DNA from: Bacteroidota bacterium
GTDB taxonomy: Bacteria > Bacteroidota > Bacteroidia > M30B66
Assembly: GCA_020438185.1 (NCBI GenBank)
Contig: JAGQVC010000126.1
Location: forward strand, 1-5,789
Direction: 5' to 3'
DNA length: 5,789 bases
Made by a program: the position numbers and the translations under genes. Every line of letters starts with the position of its first letter. Within the stretch, counting starts at the first letter, position 1. The notes under the pieces were generated by a model. That model saw nothing but the letters and a program-made list of their open reading frames with translations, was not told where the DNA came from and made no database searches. Of this stretch, positions 1-5,035 are shown piece after piece.

Positions 1-310
1 CAGCAAAAAAACTCCAGGCTATAACTCCGCTCAAATAAAATAAAACCAGATTGCCGGCACCATTATCAATTTTTGCGAACAAGCCAAAAATAATCAGGTA
101 AGTAAGCGCATTTAAAACCGGTGGAACTACAAACCAGAAAAAACCCAGGAGAGTTTGTTTATAAACGGTTACAATGTCACGGCGAACCAGCAGGTATAAT
201 AAGTCCCGATAATCGATTAACTCTCGCAAACCGAAATGAAAAAGACTTGTTTTGGGTTGAATAATCAACGACCATTTGTCTTCCTGTACGGTTTGTGCCC
301 TGCCTGCCAT
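1..310 (-). CDS. ABC-2 type polysaccharide export permease (Wzm/TagG-like), N-terminal part, cut by left edge
   Basis: This is the start of an inner-membrane permease of an ABC transporter that exports polysaccharide (O-antigen, capsule or teichoic-acid type); the partner ATPase is not in the window. The ATG is at 310-308 and 103 codons are visible, against roughly 260-290 residues for a full family member. The cytoplasmic N-terminus carries the family signature: W13 followed by IIQP (16-19), then ELIDYRDLLYLLVRRD (30-45) and YKQTLLGFFWF (50-60). A first membrane segment spans about residues 54-78 and a second begins near residue 88. The frame stays open a little upstream of the ATG, but the conserved region starts at about W13 and a -7 promoter box sits only 12 nt ahead of the ATG, so this start is preferred. 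It is transcribed divergently from the HD-domain gene. Family assignment is firm; the exported polymer is unknown. Confidence 0.86.
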   Translation of the reverse strand, partial: MAGRAQTVQEDKWSLIIQPKTSLFHFGLRELIDYRDLLYLLVRRDIVTVYKQTLLGFFWFVVPPVLNALTYLIIFGLFAKIDNGAGNLVLFYLSGVIAWSFFA

Positions 311-322
311 GTCAATTTTGCG

Positions 323-330
323 CAAATATA
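323..330 (-). promoter_or_regulatory. Bacteroidota-type -7 box (TATATTTG) for the permease gene
   Basis: Read on the minus strand this is TATATTTG, a full match to the TAnnTTTG -7 element of the Bacteroidota primary sigma factor. It ends 12 nt before the permease ATG, which implies a leader of only a few nucleotides. I do not see a convincing TTTG -33 element at the usual spacing, so the call rests on the -7 box and its position. Confidence 0.5.
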
Positions 331-503
331 CCTTTTTTAGCTTATCGCTGAAGATAGGTAAAACCTTGGGCCGGGCTCATTAACAAATTCATAATTCCTT
401 AACCTGAGTAATTAAATCAACTATCACTTTCCAAATCATGTTGCTTGTCTGCATCCAATTCCGCAACATTCAAATCCAGCCAGGTATTCTTGGGAATTCG
501 TTT

Positions 504-511
504 TATGTTTG
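504..511 (+). promoter_or_regulatory. Bacteroidota-type -7 box (TATGTTTG) for the HD-domain gene
   Basis: TATGTTTG fits TAnnTTTG exactly and ends 26 nt before the ATG at 538, giving a predicted leader of about 20 nt. The expected -33 TTTG is not evident at 17-23 bp upstream; a TTG at 490-492 is too close. Support is therefore the -7 match and its location. Confidence 0.45.
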
Positions 512-537
512 CTGAAAATACTTAACACCCTGCCCAC

Positions 538-1290
538 ATGGCGAATATATACTTCAACGGCCCGTTTGACCGGGAACTTGAATCGAAATATCTCACGGTT
601 TATACAAATTGCATTAATAGAGAACAGGAGGCGTTTTTAAACGAAATTGCTGAAAGCCTGAATTCAAAAGAAATTGATGAAATTAAAGAAACCATTGAGT
701 TCGGAAAAAGCTTCAGCTACGGTACCCGAAAAGTTGATGAATATTATTTCTCGCATGCATTACGCATTGCTCGACTTGTGTATTATAATATCCGATTTAA
801 ACAGCTGGAAAATTTATTGCCCGAAGCAAATGGAATGAGTGGATTTTGCTCAGCGCTTAGAGCCGCATTAATTCATAACAGTTTCGAGAAAAACCTGATG
901 AGCAGACAGGAATTTGCAGCTAAATTCGGCCAATACTACTGCGATGCTGTCGATTTTATCACGGTTGACAGAGAAGCCATGAAAACACGCGAAGGAGTTC
1001 TGGCTCACTATCGAAAACTGGCTACTGCACCCGAATGGGTTCTGGGAATGCGAGCTCTTGATAAAGCAGACAACTTATTAATTCTGCACGTAAATCCTGA
1101 TGAGCAGGTTAAAAAAGATTACTTACTTGAAATCGAAAATGATTTAATTCCATTACTGAAGAAGGGGCAACCCGAACTGGCTGCATTGCTTGCAGATGAG
1201 TGCGCCTGGGCAGGAAAAAACAAACACCATATTCCGGACGAAAAGGAACTCTCCGAAATGAAATGGTCCTATTTACCTTATTCAGCCTGA
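538..1290 (+). CDS. Stand-alone HD-superfamily protein related to the RelA/SpoT (ppGpp hydrolase) domain, with altered active site
   Basis: The 250-residue protein resembles the HD_4 hydrolase domain of RelA/SpoT and of small alarmone hydrolases, which remove the 3'-pyrophosphate of (p)ppGpp using Mn2+. Visible landmarks in order are: YGTRKVDEYYFSHALRIA (61-78), matching the family's R-x-x-GEPY-x-x-H segment with metal ligand H73; ALIHNSFEKN (110-119), matching LLHDVVEDT; KFGQYY (129-134), matching the FG helix; and MRALDKADNL (171-180), matching KLADRLHNMR with D175 as metal ligand. In the second motif H113 is kept, but the ligand Asp is Asn (N114), and the second acidic residue of the ED pair is Lys (K118) while E117 is kept. 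No synthetase, TGS or ACT domain is present. The gene is monocistronic, divergent from the permease and overlaps the kinase gene at its 3' end. It may be an impaired hydrolase, a binding protein or an enzyme for another substrate. The family link is a motif-based inference. Confidence 0.68.
   Translation: MANIYFNGPFDRELESKYLTVYTNCINREQEAFLNEIAESLNSKEIDEIKETIEFGKSFSYGTRKVDEYYFSHALRIARLVYYNIRFKQLENLLPEANGMSGFCSALRAALIHNSFEKNLMSRQEFAAKFGQYYCDAVDFITVDREAMKTREGVLAHYRKLATAPEWVLGMRALDKADNLLILHVNPDEQVKKDYLLEIENDLIPLLKKGQPELAALLADECAWAGKNKHHIPDEKELSEMKWSYLPYSA
1278..1290. other. Tail-to-tail overlap of two convergent genes
   Basis: The 13 bases TTATTCAGCCTGA contain both stop codons: TGA of the HD-protein gene on the plus strand (1288-1290) and TAA of the kinase gene on the minus strand (1280-1278). 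No room exists for a terminator between the genes, so each transcript must carry antisense sequence of the other. Confidence 0.9.
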
Positions 1291-2354
1291 GAAAACATCA
1301 GTTCCGCTTCTTTTACTCCGGCTGTATGCTTTACCAGGTCGGCATTCCAACGGCTGTCGCCGGAAAAATAATGCAGATTTAATATGAGCAAAATCCGGCG
1401 AACCAATTCCGTTTGTGCCCCGAATTTAAGTTTCAATATTTCATCCTTCCTGAATCTCTCACGAATTAGCTCCTGAATAAAATGAAGTGTGCAACGTTCA
1501 GTACTGATGCTCTTTCTTAGTAATTTAAAGATTGAAAATCCACGGTAAATAACTTTGGGCATAAACCTGAAGCTTTCGTGATCTATTACCCATAAATTAT
1601 TTGATGAATCTGATAACAGATTATGTGGATGTAAATCACTGTGATATACACCAAAATCGGGGAATTCAATCAAATTATCAAGTTCATCCGCGTTAAATTC
1701 AAGATATCCGGATATTAATTCAGGTATAATTGAAATTGTTTGCGTTAAAAATGGGTCATTCGCAGCTCCACGCTCTTCAAGCAGGGGTTTCAATTTCTCC
1801 CAATCAGCTTTCAGATTAATATTTCTGAATGGAGAACTCTCCTGAAAAATTGAACTGTCAGTCCAGCCGGAGCTCTTACTAAAAACATTCTCAAGCTTCA
1901 GTACCAGCTCAGGAACCTGCATCGCCTGTTCCTCTGTACCTGTATAAAATGATTCCGAAATAAAATCCTGAAGAAAAAAATAATGCTCCCCTTTCAAAAA
2001 ATCAGAATTAACAATTAATCCGAATTTCTTTTCTTCTTCACCTTCGGTGGAATAAAAATCAGCTGAGTTAAAACCAGTATGTCTCAATTGATCAGCCAAT
2101 TGAGGATATACCTCAGGTTTAAGTCCGGCTTTTTGAACAGGTAAAAATTTTAAATAATAGTTTTTATTAATTCGGTAATTGAGCGAATTAATATTTGCAC
2201 CTCCTATTATTTCTGTATTAAATGACGCCTCAGATTGAAATAATGAGGGATAATTTAGTTTAAGCAAAGCTGCAATTTCTATTGATATGCCGGCAGATGC
2301 CGGCTCCGTAGAAATTGAATCAGCTGAATGATTATCCCTGAAAAACAAATTCAT
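1278..2354 (-). CDS. APH/choline-kinase-like phosphotransferase
   Basis: The 358-residue protein has the fold signature of the aminoglycoside phosphotransferase/choline kinase superfamily, which transfers the ATP gamma-phosphate to a small-molecule hydroxyl. The nucleotide-binding loop is GGANINSLNYRI (51-62), and the ATP-contacting Lys is K69 in YYLKF. The catalytic loop is HSDLHPHNLL (238-247), with base D240 and metal ligand N245, and the second metal ligand is D258 in VIDHE. All the core residues are present, so it should be active. The substrate is not readable; nothing marks it as an antibiotic-resistance enzyme, and the family also includes kinases for choline, homoserine, methylthioribose and sugars. 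Its ATG lies 3 nt after the SDR stop (TGA-TTT-ATG), so the two are probably co-transcribed. The 3' end overlaps the opposing HD gene by 13 nt. Confidence 0.78.
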   Translation of the reverse strand: MNLFFRDNHSADSISTEPASAGISIEIAALLKLNYPSLFQSEASFNTEIIGGANINSLNYRINKNYYLKFLPVQKAGLKPEVYPQLADQLRHTGFNSADFYSTEGEEEKKFGLIVNSDFLKGEHYFFLQDFISESFYTGTEEQAMQVPELVLKLENVFSKSSGWTDSSIFQESSPFRNINLKADWEKLKPLLEERGAANDPFLTQTISIIPELISGYLEFNADELDNLIEFPDFGVYHSDLHPHNLLSDSSNNLWVIDHESFRFMPKVIYRGFSIFKLLRKSISTERCTLHFIQELIRERFRKDEILKLKFGAQTELVRRILLILNLHYFSGDSRWNADLVKHTAGVKEAELMFSQAE

Positions 2355-2357
2355 AAA

Positions 2358-3164
2358 TCAGAAAATAGTCTTCGACAATCCTCCGTCCATCGAAATTACG
2401 TTTCCGGTAATATATCCTGCGGCATCAGAACATAAATATGCCGCAAGTTTGCCAAATTCTTCAGGCATAGCAAGACGGCCAACTGGAAGAGTTTTTTCAA
2501 TTTCCTTAATTATTTCTTCGGCGTTCTTATTTTCCTTTTCAACCCTTTGATTGACGAAAAACATAGTTCGGTCTGTTAAAGCAGCTGCAGGCAATATCGA
2601 ATTTACGGTAATCCCGTCACCTGCAAGTTCAATTGCCATCGATTTGGCAAGACCAATCGCTGCCGGGCGATAAATATTCGAAAGAGTCATATTCGGCATC
2701 GATTCTTTTGCCGAAAGCGATAGAACATTGATCACCCTCCCCCAGCCAGCCTTTTTCATACCGGGTACAGCAAGTCTGGATAGTTTGAAAGCAGCATGAA
2801 CAATCAACTCGAAAGCAGATAAAAAGGCTTCTTCACTAACATCCAGTAACTTTCCTGCAGCAGGCCCACCATGATTATTTACAAGAATCTGAACCGGTCC
2901 AAAAGCGCTTTCAGCTTTACTGTAAAAGCTCTCTACTTCAGATAAATTACCGAGATCGATAGCTTTTACCATGTATTTTCCGGCATCTTCTGATGTATCC
3001 GAAATAATTTGTTCCAGTGAACGCGTTGCAGCCTCAAGCCTGGCTTCATCTCTCCCAAAAAAGCTAACATTTACTCCATTTTTCAGCAGTTCCTGCACAA
3101 TTGCAAGTCCGATTCCGGCCGTACCGGCCGTTACAAATGCGTGTTTACCCTTTAATTCTTTCAT
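2358..3164 (-). CDS. Atypical short-chain dehydrogenase/reductase, 3-oxoacyl-ACP-reductase-like, lacking the catalytic Lys
   Basis: The 268-residue protein is a Rossmann-fold SDR of normal length. The cofactor loop is TAGTAGIG (12-19), where the usual TGxxxGIG has Ala in place of the first Gly. D70 is the adenine-contacting Asp, and NNHGG (96-100) corresponds to NNAG. The Ser region is VLSLSAKES (147-155). The tyrosine region reads NIYRPAAIGLAKSMAIEL (163-180): Y165 is kept but the residue four later is A169, not Lys, so YxxxK is broken. GITVNSILPAAALTDR (184-199) replaces the usual ...VN.i.PG..T, and a normal C-terminal NVISMDGG (255-262) follows. This pattern (N..R.a..Glak, then T.R) resembles the SDR subgroup described as BKR_like_SDR_like, whose members depart from the standard tetrad. 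It is first in a two-gene unit with the kinase. It may be a reductase with modified chemistry or a non-catalytic binder. The substrate is unknown. Confidence 0.85.
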   Translation of the reverse strand: MKELKGKHAFVTAGTAGIGLAIVQELLKNGVNVSFFGRDEARLEAATRSLEQIISDTSEDAGKYMVKAIDLGNLSEVESFYSKAESAFGPVQILVNNHGGPAAGKLLDVSEEAFLSAFELIVHAAFKLSRLAVPGMKKAGWGRVINVLSLSAKESMPNMTLSNIYRPAAIGLAKSMAIELAGDGITVNSILPAAALTDRTMFFVNQRVEKENKNAEEIIKEIEKTLPVGRLAMPEEFGKLAAYLCSDAAGYITGNVISMDGGLSKTIF

Positions 3165-3248
3165 TATTTATTTATCAGTTCGTAAAATCAATCATTCAAA
3201 TTAGCATATTAACGCATCCGCAAATCAACATTCGCCGCAGAAAAACCT

Positions 3249-3285
3249 AAAACACGAAGCATTTCTTCAAAAAAACTTGTGTTTT
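3249..3285. repeat. Hairpin unit A (imperfect inverted repeat)
   Basis: AAAACACGAAG (3249-3259) pairs with CTTGTGTTTT (3276-3285), leaving G3256 as a one-base bulge and a 16-nt loop. The 10-bp stem starts with four A and ends with four T, so on either strand an RNA stem would end in U residues. This is a weak resemblance to a bidirectional terminator. Confidence 0.7.
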
Positions 3286-3330
3286 GTAGCCTCAGCATAT
3301 CAACACATCAGCAAATTAACACATCAACTT

Positions 3331-3345
3331 TCCGCCTTCGGCGGA
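3331..3345. repeat. Short perfect GC-rich hairpin inside the repeat region
   Basis: TCCGCC (3331-3336), the loop TTC and GGCGGA (3340-3345) form a perfect 6-bp stem with a 3-nt loop in otherwise AT-rich DNA. No T-run follows on either strand, so a standard terminator is unlikely. The equivalent place before unit A has TTCGCCGCAG (3231-3240), which looks like a decayed copy of its right half. Confidence 0.6.
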
Positions 3346-3348
3346 CTT

Positions 3349-3386
3349 AAAACACTAAGTCGTTTCTTCGATAAAACTTGTGTTTT
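3349..3386. repeat. Hairpin unit B (imperfect inverted repeat)
   Basis: AAAACACTAAG (3349-3359) pairs with CTTGTGTTTT (3377-3386), with T3356 bulged and a 17-nt loop. T3348 and A3387 add one more pair. It is the second copy of unit A, sharing both arms and the TTTCTTC core of the loop, while the bulged base differs (G versus T). Keeping the arms while the bulge and parts of the loop vary suggests that the stem is the conserved element. Confidence 0.7.
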
Positions 3387-3440
3387 ATAGCATCAGCATA
3401 TTAGCAAATCAGCACATCAGCAAATCACCCAATCACCCAA

Positions 3441-4547
3441 TCATCTCACAACTTTGCCGTAGCCAAGTTCATGCATCTGTTTTTGTTTTTTAAACAGCTT
3501 CACATCCGATTCCATCATGTCCTTCACCAGCTCATCAAATGAATACTTTGGTTCCCAGTCAAGCATCTTACGGGCTTTCCCTGCATCACCTATCAGCAAT
3601 TCCACCTCAGTCGGTCTGAAATAAGTCGGATCTATGCAAATAACCTCCTTACCTTCAGGCAATTGAAATTCCGGATTAGAGCATGCCACAACAAAACCTT
3701 TTTCCTCAGTTCCGCTTCCTTCAAATCTGATAACAATTCCAACCTCCGCAAAAGCCTTCTGCAGGAATTCCCTAACTGTTCTCGTTTCGCCTGTGGCTAT
3801 TACAAAATCTTCAGGACGGTTAATCTGCAACATACGCCACATCACCTCAACATAATCTTTCGCATGGCCCCAGTCACGCTTTGCATCAATATTACCCATG
3901 TATAACTTATCCTGCATCCCGAGCGCAATCTGAGCCACACCTCGTGTAATTTTTCTGGTAACAAAGGTTTCTCCTCTGTTTGGGCTTTCATGGTTAAAAA
4001 GAATTCCGTTTACAGCAAACATATTGTACGCTTCCCTGTAATTCACAGTAATCCAGTAGGCGTACAATTTTGCGACTGCATAAGGCGAACGCGGATAAAA
4101 TGGTGTGCTTTCCTTTTGAGGAACTTCCTGAACCAGGCCATACAACTCTGAAGTTGAAGCCTGATAAATCCGGGTCTTGTGCGCTAAACCAAGCAATCTA
4201 ACCGCCTCAAGAATTCTAAGGGTACCCAAACCGTCAACATTGGCAGTGTACTCTGGTTCGTCAAAGCTCACTTTCACATGACTCATAGCTCCCAGATTGT
4301 AAATTTCATCCGGCTGAACCTCCTGAATAATCCGAATAAGGTTGGATGAATCGGTCAGGTCCCCGTAATGAAGGAAGAAGTCAGCGTGCTGAATATGAGG
4401 ATCTTCGTAAAGATGGTCTATTCTGTCGGTGTTGAACAAGGAACTGCGTCGCTTGATTCCATGAACCTTGTATCCTTTATTGAGAAGAAATTCGGCCAGA
4501 TATGCTCCATCCTGACCGGTAACTCCTGTTATGAGTGCTGTTTTCAA
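3441..4547 (-). CDS. gmd: GDP-mannose 4,6-dehydratase
   Basis: The enzyme converts GDP-D-mannose to GDP-4-keto-6-deoxy-D-mannose with tightly bound NADP, the branch point to GDP-L-fucose, GDP-D-rhamnose and GDP-perosamine in cytoplasmic nucleotide-sugar synthesis. Numbered from the TTG at 4547-4545 it has 368 residues, close to the 373 of the E. coli enzyme. Visible are GVTGQDG (8-14) of the NADP-binding fold, GIKRRSS (30-36), NLGAMSHV (84-91), the catalytic ASTSELYG (130-137, T132 and E134), YPRSPYAVAK (151-160, Y156 and K160), NHESPNRGETFVTRK (185-199) and DPTYFRPTEVE. The frame is open to a GTG at 4613, but those 22 extra residues are not part of the family and lie across a promoter-like site, so the TTG is chosen. 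It probably forms its own transcription unit, with the repeat region directly after its stop. Identity is certain; the start is likely. Confidence 0.97.
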   Translation of the reverse strand: MKTALITGVTGQDGAYLAEFLLNKGYKVHGIKRRSSLFNTDRIDHLYEDPHIQHADFFLHYGDLTDSSNLIRIIQEVQPDEIYNLGAMSHVKVSFDEPEYTANVDGLGTLRILEAVRLLGLAHKTRIYQASTSELYGLVQEVPQKESTPFYPRSPYAVAKLYAYWITVNYREAYNMFAVNGILFNHESPNRGETFVTRKITRGVAQIALGMQDKLYMGNIDAKRDWGHAKDYVEVMWRMLQINRPEDFVIATGETRTVREFLQKAFAEVGIVIRFEGSGTEEKGFVVACSNPEFQLPEGKEVICIDPTYFRPTEVELLIGDAGKARKMLDWEPKYSFDELVKDMMESDVKLFKKQKQMHELGYGKVVR

Positions 4548-4568
4548 TTTATGGTTTTGTTTGCGGCT

Positions 4569-4602
4569 CAAAAATAGGATTTTTAACGGCATCAGGACGA
4601 AA
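4569..4602 (-). promoter_or_regulatory. Promoter of gmd (Bacteroidota type)
   Basis: On the minus strand, TATTTTTG (4576-4569) matches TAnnTTTG exactly, with TTTC (4602-4599) 22 bp upstream as a three-of-four match to the TTTG -33 element. Transcription would start near 4563, about 16 nt before the TTG start codon. This excludes the upstream GTG (4613) and ATG (4592) as starts for a transcript from this site. Confidence 0.55.
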
Positions 4603-4629
4603 CCGGATGTCACTGTGAATCATCCGGTT
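4601..4629. repeat. Perfect 9-bp inverted repeat between the Rieske gene and gmd
   Basis: AACCGGATG (4601-4609) and CATCCGGTT (4621-4629) are exact reverse complements separated by 11 nt, and the loop holds a further small TCAC/GTGA complement. On the minus strand the stem comes 35 nt after the Rieske stop and is followed by only a short T stretch (GGTTTCG), so it is a mediocre intrinsic terminator for the lipid kinase-Rieske unit. It also touches the presumed -33 element of gmd, so an operator is possible. Confidence 0.6.
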
Positions 4630-4663
4630 GGAAGATTTGCATTAAGAATGTATGCGAACACTC

Positions 4664-5032
4664 CTACCAGATCCCGAAAAGGCCTCTCTTGCGCTCGATT
4701 CCTATAAAAAAACCCTCATCAGTAATTTTAATGGGGTAAATTTCCATGTTTGCCTCGTTGCGTCTGGTTTCTCTGCCTGTTTTTAAATCCCACGAGTAAC
4801 GATGAAACGGACATACAATATTGCCATTTTCACAAAATCCGCCGCGGCTTAGCGGCAATCCCTGATGCGGGCACTTATTGTTGGTGACAAAGTAACCTGC
4901 TGCATGCCTTAAAATGCTGAGCTCTTTACCTGCCACTTCAATCTCAATCACTTTGTTTTCAGGCAGGTTTTCTATTGCCTTCTGCTCCGAACTAAACAAG
5001 AGATACCATTGAGTTTCTTTTCTACCGAACAT
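4664..5032 (-). CDS. Small Rieske [2Fe-2S] ferredoxin-like protein
   Basis: The 122-residue protein is a single Rieske domain of the type found in dioxygenase ferredoxins and nitrite reductase small subunits, which carry single electrons to a partner enzyme. The cluster ligands are all present: C54 and H56 in NKCPHQGLPLS, and C74 and H77 in IVCPFHRYSWDL. The chain also has the usual GxxxxxxxxxCPFHxxxWxxxTG layout, with G85 after the second motif. There is no signal peptide or membrane anchor, so it should be cytoplasmic. Its ATG lies 3 nt after the lipid kinase stop (TGA-ATT-ATG), so co-transcription is likely. No oxygenase, nitrite reductase or flavin reductase partner is in the window, and the electron acceptor is unknown. 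The ending, GLFGIW, is short and hydrophobic. Confidence 0.9.
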   Translation of the reverse strand: MFGRKETQWYLLFSSEQKAIENLPENKVIEIEVAGKELSILRHAAGYFVTNNKCPHQGLPLSRGGFCENGNIVCPFHRYSWDLKTGRETRRNEANMEIYPIKITDEGFFIGIERKRGLFGIW

Positions 5033-5035
5033 AAT

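Larger units (their letters stand above)
311..537. other. Divergent intergenic region
   Basis: This 227-bp gap separates the divergently transcribed permease and HD-protein genes. It holds one candidate -7 box facing each way (323-330 minus, 504-511 plus). I see no RNA gene, long inverted repeat or convincing small ORF in the stretch between them. Confidence 0.6.
3187..3442. repeat. Composite repeat: 8-bp tandem arrays alternating with two hairpin units
   Basis: Three blocks of degenerate 8-bp tandem repeats (consensus close to AGCAAATC / AACACATC) are separated by two related spacer units. Block 1 covers about 3195-3234 (for example AGCATATT, AACGCATC, CGCAAATC). Block 2 covers 3294-3325 (AGCATATC, AACACATC, AGCAAATT, AACACATC). 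Block 3 covers 3395-3442 (AGCATATT, AGCAAATC, AGCACATC, AGCAAATC, ACCCAATC, ACCCAATC). The spacer units each hold AAAACAC-N-AAG, a loop containing TTTCTTC, then CTTGTGTTTT and TAGC; their left arms start at 3249 and 3349, a period of 100 bp. The last octamer reaches into the gmd stop codon. The region fills almost all the gap between gmd and the SDR gene. There is no ORF, transposase or CRISPR-type spacer pattern. It looks like a REP/MITE-type intergenic element or an expandable tandem repeat. Confidence 0.82.

Noticed and set aside
1200..1382. Small plus-strand ORF of 60 codons
   Set aside because: It overlaps the ends of two well-supported genes in another frame and has no promoter, motif or conserved character.
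1278..2354. Aminoglycoside resistance gene
   Set aside because: Only the general kinase motifs match; nothing in the sequence or context indicates an antibiotic substrate.
3197..3203. Promoter of the SDR gene (minus-strand TAATTTG)
   Set aside because: It is one base short of TAnnTTTG and no -33 partner is evident; TTTG-like words recur throughout the octamers, so chance is likely.
2971..3204. Plus-strand ORF inside and ahead of the SDR gene
   Set aside because: It is antisense to strongly conserved SDR sequence and its Ser/Pro-rich translation looks like a frame shadow.
3195..3442. CRISPR array
   Set aside because: The repeats are 8 bp and contiguous, without unique spacers of regular length, and no cas gene is nearby.
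4548..4613. N-terminal extension of gmd from GTG 4613 or ATG 4592
   Set aside because: The added residues have no family match and lie over a promoter-like site and the inverted repeat; the TTG at 4547 fits the conserved N-terminus.
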